The position numbers and the translations under genes are program-made. From Flaveria trinervia (lineage: Eukaryota; Streptophyta; Magnoliopsida; Asterales; Asteraceae), in contig CM046443.1 in assembly GCA_025506515.1 (NCBI GenBank), forward strand, positions 23,113,898 to 23,177,897: a stretch of 64,000 nucleotides of DNA. The letters are read 5' to 3'. This document shows, in pieces, positions 1 to 10,080 of this stretch. Numbering within the stretch: the first letter of the stretch is position 1; every line of letters begins with the position of its first letter. The notes beneath the pieces were generated by a model. It saw nothing but the letters and a program-made list of their open reading frames with translations. It did no database searches and was not told where the DNA came from.

Positions 1-573
1 GACAATAGTATATGTGTCCCATCTCTCAGGCAGTGATCTGAGAAATCTGTTATTCATCTGAATATTGTGTGTATTCAAGTTTGACCATTTTTAGTTCAGA
101 GATCAAACAAGAAACCGCTCATATTGTGAGTCAGTGTCTCACCCTTTCTATGAGAGAATGTCTCATATTGTTGGGCAAGAATTTCTCTATTATTTGCCAA
201 GACCTCATCTGTTCCTCCAAATTGTTCTTTCAAAGCAATCCAGAGGTCATGGGCAGTTTCATGATGCATTAGCCCAGAATAGATTTCATTGGGCAATGCC
301 ATGGCCAGAATTCCATGGGCTTTTGCATCAATCTCAAGCAACTTCTTATCCTCATCTGAGTATTGCTCCCTCCTCTTCGGAACCATTTGATTGGTTTCCG
401 GTTATTCACCATAGGCTTGTGTGGACCATGTACCACTGATGTCCAACACCCTGCGCTGTTAACAGACAGGTGATGGAGCATACGTCTTTGCCATATGTTA
501 TACTCATTCCTAACCAGCATAGGAGCTTGGTTGAGGAACCAGTATTGTGAGGATCATTGGAAGGAGTGGTCAT
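1..573 (-). pseudogene. copia gag, N-terminal fragment (element A)
   Basis: Start of a copia Gag (capsid precursor). The ATG at 573 matches the gag starts of elements B and C (MTTPSNDP-type N-terminus). Shared segments such as NEYNIWQRRMLHHLSVN and the later KKLLEIDAKAHGILAMALPNEI and HHETAHDLW blocks identify the UBN2-type gag domain. The pieces lie in different frames: a one-base loss near 527 and further indels break it. It runs off the left edge before the zinc knuckle. It is certain as a gag relic and unlikely to be functional. Confidence 0.85.
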
Positions 574-794
574 TTTCAGTTCAAAAACATTAGTTTTTCA
601 AGTTTTAAAAAGTTTTAGACAGACCACAACAAACTCAATGAGAACCAAGAAAAGATCTCAGGATGAATGAGCAGAAATACAGAAAATTCAATCTCTATAA
701 CCGTTTCCTACAAAAACAAAGGCTAATTCAATCAAACTTAGATCTTGAATAGCAGTTTCAATGATCAATTGTTAGATCGATCAATGATTAACCT

Positions 795-806
795 GCTCTG
801 ATACCA
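795..806 (-). promoter_or_regulatory. primer binding site of element A
   Basis: On the minus strand this reads TGGTATCAGAGC, complementary to the 3' end of plant initiator Met-tRNA, two bases after the LTR end. It fixes the LTR boundary and the element's direction. Confidence 0.85.
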
Positions 807-1051
807 TTTGACAGGATCAGTGATCACAAGTTTGATGTATTAGGGTACAAAGCAGCGGAATACAAACTAGAATTAGACAAATTGTAGCAAGCAATGATAC
901 TTGTAAGCATTAAGATCGCATACGGTTATAGGGAGAGAATATATATATATATTTCTGATTTCTAGGAATGTTTATAGATGTAGAATAATTCTAATCAATC
1001 ATTCATTCCATTCATTACTCATTCATCACGATTACAATAGGTTGTCACTCC

Positions 1052-1059
1052 TTATATAG
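1052..1059 (-). promoter_or_regulatory. LTR TATA box (element A)
   Basis: TATATAAG on the minus strand, at the position equivalent to the TATA box in both LTRs of C and followed by the same GAGTGACAACC-like context. This is the likely Pol II core promoter for the genomic transcript. Confidence 0.6.
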
Positions 1060-1131
1060 AGTACAACAATCACTGCTGTTATCACGGAAAGTGACAACTG
1101 GCAGATCCAATACAAAAAACTAATTCTTAAC

Positions 1132-1708
1132 AAACTACTGAAATGTTCACAACTACTGAGAACATATCAGCATGTTAAGTACAAATATAAAACTACTGAA
1201 ACTACAACAACTGAAGAACAAGCTCTTCAGTCGTTTTACAAACTACTGAAACATAAAAATAAAACTACTGATACTACAACGACTGAAGAACAAGCTCTTC
1301 AGTCGTTTTACAAACTACTGAAACATAAAATATAAAACTACTGATATCACAACTACTGAAAAGTACTCTTCAGCAGTTGTGACAAACTACTGAGGCTTCA
1401 GTACTTGATCTTCAGACTTTGACCTTCAGGTGTTTCATCAGCTGATGACTTCAGTAGATATCATCAGCTGATGTCTTCAGTCTTTGTCTTCAGACCTTGT
1501 ACATCAGTTGTTGATCTTCAGCACTTGTAAACTCTTCAGCTTTGTACTTCAGTACTTTGGTCTTTCAGCTTCAGCACTTGTGTTCTTCAGCTGTTGTACT
1601 TCAGCACTTTGGTTCTCAGCTGTTAAGGTCTTCAGCACTTGATCTTCAGCTGTTGAAGTCTTCAGCACTTGTCAAACTACTGATGAGGCTTTCAGCAGTT
1701 GTTGTGAT
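1132..1708 (-). repeat. CTTCAG / AACTACTGA motif array in LTR A
   Basis: Dozens of short degenerate copies of CTTCAG, CTGAAG, AACTACTGA and CAGCACTTG at irregular spacing. They occur in both orientations, so many pairs form inverted repeats. The 12-bp-arm hairpin described in C occurs twice here (around 1205-1240 and 1275-1315), so this LTR has a local duplication. Confidence 0.85.
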
Positions 1709-1762
1709 ACCATGGGGACTTGAGGTTTTCTGATCTTGGCTCATTGTTCTTTCGGTCCAACG

Positions 1763-1960
1763 TTAACATCATCAAATCTGATTTCTCCATTAGACACTAT
1801 CCTTTCCCAATGATGTAACCCTTAGCATCATTTCCAAATGAAACAAATCCCTTCTTCCTTGAGAGTAGTCATTAAGAAGAGAACTGCTCCCAGTCATATG
1901 CATAGATCCTCCACTGTCTACATACCAGATGCTCCTTTGGCATGCTGAAGAACCCTGCTT
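1763..1960 (-). pseudogene. copia protease region, 5' piece (element B)
   Basis: The minus strand encodes IWYVDSGGSMHMTG, the copia aspartic protease active-site region. The active site reads DSGG where most copia proteases have DSGA or DSGC, and C shows the same DSGG, so it is a family trait. Downstream text matches C's GNDA-GYIIGKG block with frameshifts and ends abruptly at the LTR of A. The protease would cleave the Gag-Pol precursor. This copy cannot make it. Confidence 0.8.
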
Positions 1961-4859
1961 TATCATAAGAACTAGTTAGGTTTGAGACCCAAACCTTTTT
2001 GGTTTTGGGGTCTGTTTTCATCAACAAATTTAACCATAACTTGTTTCTCATGATTAACAGCTGATGAAGATGGAGATGGTGCTGAAATGGATTCCTTGGA
2101 TTTAGGCTTGGAATGCCTTTCAATGGTTTGATCACAGGTGCATCTAGTTGGTTAACTCTCCCCAACAAATGCAAACCATCATAACAAGTTGTGTCTGATT
2201 TGTAGCTAAAGCTTTCAACTCTTGGGACATATCAGTACTTGTTTTTGATGAGTTCCTGTGACCCACCATTTCCTCCTTGAAATTCACAGACTTAGTCTGA
2301 TGTTTGTCATGAGGAGCACTATTAGCTGTTCCATGATAAACCCTATCCTTCTTTTGGATTTGGATGAAGGCTTGGGTTTATCACATTGGGATGACTGTGG
2401 TACAAACTTGGTCTCAAATTCATTTTTCATTTCATCCATCTGGATTTTAATGAGCTTATCGCTGTTGAGTTTGGAACCTTTCTGTACCAACTTCATCAGA
2501 AAGATGATTGAATTTGCCACATATTTTACATGGCTTATTCTTCATCTTGGATTGATCAACTGCTGATGTGGAAAATACTGAAGGTGTGCTCTTCAGTACT
2601 TTCCTCCTTTCAGTACTGTGTTTAGTACTGAAGGATCTATAACAACTGAAGACTTGATCTTGAACTGTTCTCTATCCATCCTGAAAGACCGTTTGATAGA
2701 TTCATCAACAGTTATTAATCCTTTTATTTCAGCTGATTTGAAATGTTTTTCAGATGTTGTGACTTGCCCTTCAGTACTTGAGGTACTTTGAGGGACAACA
2801 TCTGAAGTACTCAGCTTCATGTGCTTATCAGTAGTTAACCCATTAGGCAATTGATTTGCTGAGGTATTAACACTGATTTCATCTTCTGATCTTAGGAGAT
2901 CACTTGAGGATGATACACATGATGATGTGGTTGGAATTACTTTCACCTTCAGGTTTTACTATTGATTTTGGAGTAAAATCTGTAGGTGGTGCAATGTGAT
3001 TGTAACCTATTCGAAACTTCAAATTTGAAGCAGATTGCTTGCTAAGCAGCATTTCAAATCCCTTGCAGGATGATACCCAGCGGTCCCACTCAACTTGAGT
3101 AGCTGCATGTTTCTTTGAGTTCTTTGTGGTTCCCAAGAATGACCTCTAGCTTAGCCTTTTTCATCATTTAATTGGCATTTAAGCTTATAAATCTCATCAT
3201 CTGTCATTAAGAACAGACTCATACTCAGCTTTTCTTTTGGAAAGGATTTCTCAAGCTCAAGATTTTGATTTATTAAAGCTACATTTGCCTCTCTAATAGA
3301 GATAAATGCACTATGCAAGATTCAGAACATAGCTTGGCCTTAGCCTCAGAGGATACCTGAGTTACCTGTGATAAAGATGCATTGGAGCATGAACTCTCAT
3401 TGACTCCAGGCCATGAAAGCAGATTCCCAAAAGGATATTCACCACCATGTTGACCATCACTAGCAAATAAATGCTCATTACCAGAGATCATCTCTGGTAA
3501 ACTGCTCCAGTCAACAACACCAGGGGTGAAGAAGCTGTGATGAGGTTGTGATTGAGATGATTGAGATGGTATAGGCTCAGGTAAGGCTTGAGGTTGTTGC
3601 AATAGGAACTTGAACTGGATTTTGCTATGGCATGTAATAGCAGGGATATGGATATGACATTGGACCCTGAGGGACAAAATATGCAGGAGATATAGGTTGT
3701 GCATGATGACCAGAACTAGCAGGATGTTGCCCTCTGTTTTGGGACTATTGCTTGGAAAAGTCACAAAGATGCAGAGGAGTTAGATCCAGTTGATCTACAC
3801 TCTCTTGCAAAGTGTCCAAGCCTGTGCATTTGTGACACCTCAACTTACTCTTGTCAAAACCAACTTTGGTTTTGCCAGAGAGTCCTGGAAATTTCCTACC
3901 AGTTCTCTTGTAGAACTTTTGAGATCTGATATTAATCAAGGCCATTTGGCTTAGAATATCCATCTCTTCTAAGTCATCATCAGCAATACCTTTCAAATCA
4001 TCCATAATGAAGCACAGATTGTCACTATTACAGCCTGACTGACTATCAACACTAACAATGCATGATGAGAACTGTTTGAAGAGAAATCTATATGCTCATC
4101 ATAATTGCTTTCTGATGCAGCATATTCTGACTCATGACCACCCAAGGCAATGTTCCCTGATACAAAGTCATCAGTGAGCTTTCCTGATGATGCCAGTTTT
4201 CTTTTCTGCTCTATCTCTCTTTCAAATGTAAGCCGTTTCCCATGGAGTTGGGTGAGAGATAGGTTATCCAGATTTGCACTGGAGCGTAGGACAATGGTAT
4301 ATGTGTCCCATCTCTCGGCAGTGATATGAGGAATCTGTTGTTCATCTGGCTATAGTGTATTCATGTTTGACCATTTTTAGCTCAGAGATCAACAGAAAAA
4401 ACGCTCAAACTGTTGAGTCAGTGACTCACCCTTCATGAGAGAATGTCTCATATTGTTGGGCAAGGATTTCTCTGTTGTTTGCTAAGACCTCATCTGTTCC
4501 ACCAAATTGTTCCTTCAATGCATTCCAGAGGTCATGAGCAGTTTCATGATGCATGAGCCCATAATAGATTCATTAGGCAGAGCCATGGCCAGAATACCAT
4601 GCGCTTTAGCATCAATCTCAAACAGTTTTCTATCCTTATTTGAGTATTGTTCTTTCTTCTTCGGAACCATTTGGTTGGTTTCCGGATTGTTCACCATAGG
4701 CTTGTGTGGACCATGTACCACAGATGTCCCACAACCTGAACTGTTAATAGACAGGTGATGGAGCATTCTTCGTTGCCATATGTTATACTCAGTCCTAACT
4801 AGCATCGGAGGCTTGGTTGAGGAACCGGCATTGTGAGGGTCATTAGAAGTAGTAGTCAT
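1961..4859 (-). pseudogene. copia gag and Gag-Pol spacer (element B)
   Basis: Starts at ATG 4859, the same start as gag in C. The N-terminal gag block runs 4859-4515 and breaks after LAMALPNE. The block before the zinc knuckle (4005-3820) reads LSQMALINIRSQKFYKRTG then FDKSKLRCHKC, after which a frameshift removes the rest of the CCHC finger. A Pro/Gln/Ser-rich spacer (3764-3280), a lysine- and glutamate-rich segment (3136-2593) and a second knuckle near 2560-2510 follow. The second knuckle reads CKICGKFNHLSD, with the last Cys lost to a deletion. The line-up with C is collinear throughout. Multiple frameshifts make it a clear pseudogene. Confidence 0.85.
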
Positions 4860-5073
4860 TCTCAGATTCAACCAAATTCAAAATAGTTTTAACTAATTTA
4901 GTGCAAAACACAACAAACTCAATATGAACCAGAGAAAACTCAAAGCAAATAACCAAAAGCAGCAGAAATTCAATGATCTATAACCAATTCTTGCAATATG
5001 CTAATTCAATCAAACATAGATATTGAAATAGCAGTTTCAATGATCAACTGTTAGATCGATCAATGATTAACCT

Positions 5074-5085
5074 GCTCTGATACCA
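5074..5085 (-). promoter_or_regulatory. primer binding site of element B
   Basis: Minus strand reads TGGTATCAGAGC, two bases (AT) beyond the LTR end (CCTAACA). An intact initiator-Met-tRNA priming site. Confidence 0.85.
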
Positions 5086-5087
5086 AT

Positions 5088-5721
5088 TGTTAGGATCAGA
5101 GATCTAAGTTTGATTATTAGAGTAGATCGCAGCGGAATTTGAACAATGAATTAGACAATTCGCAAGAACACATTGATATTCAATGAAAAGTAACGGTTAT
5201 AGAGAGAGAATTCTGCAAAGGAATATTTCATTCATATGCTTTCGTGGTGGTTGAATGTCACACATTACAACTAGGTCAACATTCCTTAAATAGGGATCTA
5301 ACAGAATTATTCAAACTACTGAAACTATGCAAACTACTGAGAATGTTCTCAACTACTAATTACATCTCAGAGAATGCTAAGTACAAAAACATAAAACTAC
5401 TGAACTACAACTACTGAAACTATAACTACTGAAAAGTAAATTACAAGTACTGAAAGGAAATCATCACAATTACAGAAGTTAATAACTTCAGCTGTTGTGA
5501 CAACTACTGGTCACTTTGGTCTTCAGTCTTTGTTCTTCTGACTTTTACTTTCAGACTTTATCTTCACTGATAGCTTCAGACTTGTCTTCAGTACTTTTCT
5601 TTCAGACTTTGTCTTCAGTCTTTGCTTTCAGACTTTGTCTTCAGTAGAAGTCTTCAGATCTTGTCTTCAGCTTTGTCTTCAGACCTTGTAATCAGCTAAT
5701 GTCTTCAGCTGTGTTTGATCT
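5088..5721 (-). repeat. LTR of element B, 3' portion (634 bp)
   Basis: Related to but diverged from the LTRs of A and C; it ends in CCTAACA rather than CCTGTCA. It carries the same CTTCAG/CTGAAG motif array (about 5320-5721). It is interrupted at 5721 by the start of C's LTR and resumes at 18019. Confidence 0.8.
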
Positions 5722-6102
5722 TGTTGGACCAAAAGAACCAATGAGCCAAGATCAGAAATCTCTAAGTCCCACACGGTATCACAACAACTGCTGAAAGCCT
5801 CATCAGTAGTTGACAAGTGCTGAAGACTTCAACAGCTGAAGATCAAGTGCTGAAGACCTAACAGCTGAAGAACCAAAGTGCTGAAGTACAACAGCTGAAG
5901 AACACAAGTGCTGAAGCTGAAAGACCAAAGTACTGAAGTACAACAGCTGAAGAGTTCACAAGTGCTGAAGATCAACAACTGATGTACAAGTCTGAAGACA
6001 AAGACTGAAGACATCAGCTGATGATATCTACTGAAGTCATCAGCTGATGAAACACCTGAAGGTCAAAGTCTGAAGATCAAGTACTGAAGCCTCAGTAGTT
6101 TG

Positions 6103-6139
6103 TCACAACTGCTGAAGAGTACTTCTTCAGTAGTTGTGA
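6103..6139 (+). promoter_or_regulatory. Inverted repeat in LTR C, 16-bp arms
   Basis: Arms TCACAACTGCTGAAGA (6103-6118) and TCTTCAGTAGTTGTGA (6124-6139) pair with one mismatch around a 5-nt loop. The same structure is in the 3' LTR (around 17511-17547) and, inverted, in LTR A (around 1347-1382). Confidence 0.75.
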
Positions 6140-6179
6140 TATCAGTAGTTTTATTTTTTTTGTTTCAGTAGTTTTGTAA

Positions 6180-6209
6180 AACGACTGAAGAGCTTGTTCT
6201 TCAGTCGTT
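6180..6209 (+). promoter_or_regulatory. Inverted repeat in LTR C, perfect 12-bp arms
   Basis: Arms AACGACTGAAGA (6180-6191) and TCTTCAGTCGTT (6198-6209) pair perfectly around a 6-nt loop. It is conserved in the 3' LTR (about 17584-17613) and twice in LTR A. Confidence 0.75.
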
Positions 6210-6359
6210 GTAGTTTCAGTAGTTTTATATTTTGTACTTAACTTGCTGATATGTTCTCAGTAGTTGTGAACATTTCAGTAGTTTGTTAAGATTTAGTTAT
6301 TTCTGTATTGGATCTGCCAGTTGTCACTTTCCGTGATAACAGCAGTGACTGTTGCACTC

Positions 6360-6366
6360 TATATAA
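6360..6366 (+). promoter_or_regulatory. LTR TATA box (element C)
   Basis: TATATAA followed by GGAGTGACAACC, at the same relative place in the 3' LTR (17765-17771) and in LTR A. It lies about 250 bp from the LTR end and just downstream of the motif array, so the array occupies the enhancer position of U3. Confidence 0.65.
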
Positions 6367-6614
6367 GGAGTGACAACCTATTGTAATCACAGAGTGAATG
6401 AGCAATTGAATGGAATGATTGATTGATTCGATTAGAAATATTCTACATCTATAAACATTCCTAGAAATCAGAAATTCATATTCTCTCCCTATAACTGTAT
6501 GCGATCTTAATGCTCACAAATATCGTTTGCTTGCTACAATTTGTCTAATTCGTGTTTGTATTCCGCTGCTTTATATTCTGATACATCAAACTTGTGATCA
6601 CTGATCCTGTCAAA

Positions 6615-6625
6615 TGTATCAGAGC
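6615..6625 (+). promoter_or_regulatory. Decayed primer binding site of element C
   Basis: Reads TGTATCAGAGC, the Met-tRNA primer site TGGTATCAGAGC with one G missing. It lies two bases after the LTR end, as in A and B. Confidence 0.75.
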
Positions 6626-6847
6626 AGGTTAATCATTGATCGATCTAATAATTGATCATTGAAACTGCTATTCAAGATCCAAGTTTGATTGAATTAGCTT
6701 TTGTTTTTGCAAGAAACGGTTATAGAGATTGAATTTTCTGTATTTCTGCTCATTCATCCTGAGATCTTTTTCTTGGTTCTCATTGAGTTTGTTGTGGTTT
6801 GTCTAAAACTTTTTTAAAACTTGAACTAAACTGTTTTTGAACTGAAA

Positions 6848-8409
6848 ATGACCACTCCCTCCAATGATCCTCACAATACTGGTTCCTCAACCAAGCCTCC
6901 TATGCTGGTTAGGAATGAGTATAACATATGGCAAAGACGTATGCTCCATCACCTGTCTGTTAACAGCGCAGGGGTTGGACATCAGTGGTACATGGTCCAC
7001 ACAAGCCTATGGTGAATAACCCGGAAACCAATCAATGTGGTTCCGAAGAGGAGGGAGCAATATTCAGATGAGGATAAAAAGTTGCTTGAGATTGATGCAA
7101 AAGCCCATGGAATTCTGGCCATGGCTTTGCCCAATGAAATCTATTCTGGGCTAATGCATCATGAAACTGCCCATGACCTCTGGATTGCTTTGAAAGAACA
7201 ATTTGGAGGAACAGATGAGGTCTTGGCAATAATAGAGAAATTCTTGCCCACAATGAGACATTCTCTCATAGAAAGGGTGAGACACTGACTCAACAATATG
7301 AGCGGTTTTCTTGTTTGATCTCTGAACTAAAAATGGTCAAACTTGAATACACCAATATTCAGATGAATAACAGATTTCTCAGATCACTGCCTGAGAGATG
7401 GGACACATATACTATTGTCCTACGCTCCAGTGCAAGTTTGGACAAACTATCTCTCACCCAACTCCATGGGAAATTGCTCACTTTTGAGAGAGAGATAGAA
7501 CAGAAGAGAAAGCTGTCTTCATCTGGAAAGCTCACTGAAGACTTTTCAAGGCAACACTGCCTTGGTGGGTCATGAGTCAGAATATGCTTCATCTGAATGC
7601 CAGTATGATGAGCATATTAATTTCTCTTCGAGCACTTCTAATCTGCATTTGTAAGTGTTGATGGTCAGTTCACTGGATGTAATAATGACAATTATGTTTC
7701 ATTATGGATGATCTCAAGGGGATTGCTGATGATGACTTAGAAGAGATGGATATTTTGAGCCAAATGGCCTTGATAAATATCAGATCTCAGAAGTTCTACA
7801 AAAGAACTGGAAGAAAATTCCCAGGACTCTCTGGCAAAACCAAAGTTGGTTTTGACAAGAGCAAGTTGAGGTGTCACAAATGCCAACGGCTTGGACACTT
7901 TGCAAGAGAGTGTAGATCAACTGGATCAAACTCTACTGCACCCTTTGTGACTTTTCCTGGCAATAGTCAACAAAACAGGGGCAACATCCTGTCACATCTA
8001 GTCATCATCCTCAACAACAATCTCCGGCATATTTTGTTCCTCAGGGTCAAATGCCATATCAGTACCCTGTTATTACATGCCACAGTCAAATCAAGTTCAA
8101 GTTCCTATGACACCACAACCTCATGCATTACCAGAACCTCAGCCTTCCCTATCTCATCAACAACCTTCATCTCAACAACACAGCTTCTTCACCCCAGGAG
8201 TTGTTGACTGGAGCAGTTTACCAGATGACTTGTCTGGTCATGATCAACTGTTCTCAGGTGCTGGTCAACATGGTGGTGACAGTCCCTTTGGGAATCTAGC
8301 TCTTATGGCTTTGGAGTCTGCTGATACTTCATCTTCCAATGCCTCTACACCTCAGGTATCACAGGTATCCTCTGAGGCAAAAGCCAAATATGTTCTGAAC
8401 AATGCATAG
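6848..8409 (+). pseudogene. copia gag (element C)
   Basis: Gag polyprotein, the structural protein of the virus-like particle. ATG 6848 gives MTTPSNDPHNTG. A frameshift near 6970 follows, and further blocks run at 7037-7288, 7315-7575 (contains LRSLPERWDTYT, the UBN2 signature region) and 7704-8207. The zinc knuckle CHKCQRLGHFAREC (7872-7913) is a full CX2CX4HX4C nucleic-acid-binding finger. A Gln/Ser/Pro-rich tail (8077-8409) follows in another frame. At least four frame changes; not translatable as one protein here. Confidence 0.88.
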
Positions 8410-9605
8410 CAGCATTTGCTTCCATTAGAGAAGCAAATGTAGCTTTAATTAATAAGAACATTGAGCTAGAACAAATAATTTCCAAAAACAAAGCTGAGTT
8501 TGAGTTTGTGCTCAAAGATAAAAATGATGAGGTTTATAAACTGAATTGCAAAATAATTGATGATAAGGCTAGAGAAGATGTACTTCTAGAGAAGTACAAA
8601 GATCTCAAAGAAACCCTTGCAGTTACCCAGGTCGAGTGTGATAGATGGGTACAATCATGCAAAGGTTTTGAAATGCTTCTTAGTAAGCAATCTGCTTCAA
8701 ATGTGAAGTTTGGAATTGGTACAATCACACTGCTCCACCTACAGATTTTACCCCAAGAGCAGAGGTAGAATCTGATGGTGAGAGTGATAACCAATCCATC
8801 AATCATGTGATCTACCTTCTGATACAGCACAATCAGAAGTAGCAGTCAGCATCAAGTCCTCCTTGAACCTATCAGCTGATGTTGATGGTCAAATGCTGAC
8901 ATTCACATGATCAATAAGTTGATCAACTCAGGAGTCAATCCTGAAGGTCCTGAAAGGACTGGAGAGCAGGATTCAACACCTGAAGTTCAAACTTCAACTG
9001 CTGTCAGTACTGAAGAGAAGAAAACTGGCAGTAGAAAGAGTTTGAAGACTACTAAAGAGGCTGTCAAGAAAGCAACCAATGCTTCCAAAGCATTGAAGAA
9101 CAAGTCTTCTGTTGCCACCATCTTTAGTTGATGATCAACCTAAGATGAAGAAGACCATGTGAAGTATGTGGTTTGTTCAATCATCTTACAGATGATTGTT
9201 GGTACAAAAGAGGTTCCAAACTCAAACAAAAAGAAAATTAATGAGAAAATGGTAAAAATGAAAAATGAGTTTGAGACCACATTTGTATCAGCAACATCAA
9301 ATCCTGTAACCCTTAAGTCCTTAAAGCAATCAAAAAGGAAGGTTAAACAGGTGACAGCTGAGGGTGCTCAAAAGAAGAAGGTGCAACATAGGACCTTATC
9401 TAACTCCACTAGCAATGTGTCTGATGAGCTGAAAGCTTTATCACAAAATCAGACACAGCTGGTGATGATGGTACAACATCTGTTGGGTAGAGTTAACCAA
9501 CTAGATTCTCCTATGTTGAAACCACAGAAAAGGAGGTCTAAGCCAAAGGACTCCTCTTCTGCACCATCTTCTTCTTCTCAGGCTGTTGTTACAAATACAT
9601 GCTAG
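8410..9605 (+). pseudogene. Gag-Pol spacer with coiled coil and second CCHC knuckle (element C)
   Basis: Between gag and protease. The piece at 8508-8768 is charged and heptad-like (EKYKDLKETLAVTQVECDRW), probably a coiled coil. The piece at 8907-9131 is rich in Lys, Thr and Ser. A second zinc knuckle CEVCGLFNHLTDDC is in frame at 9158-9199. The piece at 9159-9605 is basic and ends in a Ser-rich tract before the protease. A second knuckle just upstream of the protease also occurs in D (45198-45239). Broken by several stops. Confidence 0.75.
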
Positions 9606-10080
9606 TTTACCATCTATTGATGAGACCAGGCCCAAAACCAAAAAGGTTGGGTCTCTAAAACTAACTGATTGTTTATTATTGCAGGGTTCTTCAACATGCC
9701 AAAGTAGCATCTGGTATGTAGACAGTGGGGGATCTATGCACATGACTGGGAACATCTCTCTTCTTCATGACTACTCTCAAGGAAAGAAGGGATTTGTCTC
9801 TTTTGGCAATGATGCTAGGGGTTACATCATCGGTAAGGGCTTTGTCTCCAATGGAGAAATCAAATTTGATGATGTTAATCATGTGGAAAATCTCAAGTAC
9901 AACCTCTTGAGTGTCAGTCAAATGTGTGATAAAGGCCATGTTGCCCTTTTCACAAGTCAAAACTGTAGGATTCTGTCATCCAAAGTTTTGCCCTTGATTG
10001 ACAAGGTGTTGGATGATCACACTCTCCTGAAAGCCAACAGGACAGGAAGAGTGTATGCCTTAGATCTCTCTAAGAAGATA
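9606..10080 (+). pseudogene. copia aspartic protease domain (element C)
   Basis: Reads IWYVDSGGSMHMTG around 9711-9752, then the GNDARGYIIGKG flap-like region and LKYNLLSVSQMCDKG, all classic copia protease and linker blocks. Active site DSGG (Asp codon 9721) instead of the usual DSGA/C. It lies within an open frame of 347 codons (9586-10629) that continues into integrase, so this stretch is intact. Function: maturation of Gag-Pol. Confidence 0.85.

Larger units (their letters stand above)
1..1762 (-). mobile_element. Copia element A (Sirevirus-like), 5' part
   Basis: Minus-strand Ty1/copia retrotransposon reading leftward off the window: LTR (1762-809), Met-tRNA primer site (806-795), leader, then gag from 573. 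It is the same family as elements B and C, with matching gag, leader and LTR. Its LTR start abuts element B exactly inside B's protease reading region, so A appears to be inserted in B in the same orientation. The rest of A, and the target duplication that would prove insertion, lie beyond base 1. Confidence 0.85.
809..1762 (-). repeat. LTR of element A
   Basis: Homologous to the LTRs of C over most of its length. Its 3' end (reading TGTCA) sits next to the primer site. Its 5' end at 1762 reads CGTTGGACC, where C has TGTTGGACC, so the terminal T has mutated. It contains a dense CTTCAG/CTGAAG motif array, hairpins and a TATA box. About 954 bp. Confidence 0.85.
1763..5721 (-). mobile_element. 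Copia element B, main part (split by A and C)
   Basis: Minus-strand Sirevirus-like copia. Reading right to left it holds most of an LTR (5721-5088), primer site, leader, gag (from 4859), a Gag-Pol spacer and the start of the protease region. It stops at 1763, inside a block (GGAGAAATCAGATTTGATG) that is continuous in C at 9853-9875, where A's LTR begins. The missing start of its LTR is at 18095-18019, on the other side of element C. Its pol should continue to the left of A, outside the window. Confidence 0.85.
5785..6290 (+). repeat. CTGAAG / CAGTAGTT motif array in 5' LTR of C
   Basis: Irregularly spaced short copies of CTGAAG, CTTCAG, CAGCTGAAG and CAGTAGTTT fill the U3 region upstream of the TATA box. 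Both orientations occur, giving many potential stem-loops. Not a simple tandem repeat: the unit is about 6-9 bp with variable linkers. Confidence 0.85.
5722..6612 (+). repeat. 5' LTR of element C (891 bp)
   Basis: Begins TGTTGGACCAAAAGAACC and ends TGATCCTGTCA just before the primer site. It matches the 3' LTR 17204-18018, which lacks about 75 bp of the motif array near the start. It contains the motif array (about 5785-6290), two strong hairpins and a TATA box. Confidence 0.92.

Noticed and set aside
1132..1708. Regular-looking short repeats that could suggest a CRISPR array
   Set aside because: Units are 6-9 bp, degenerate, in both orientations and irregularly spaced, inside a plant LTR; no repeat-spacer structure or cas genes.
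5829..6014. Minus-strand ORF rich in Phe/Ser/Leu/Cys inside the LTR of C
   Set aside because: Created by the CTTCAG motif array; not conserved as protein between LTR copies.
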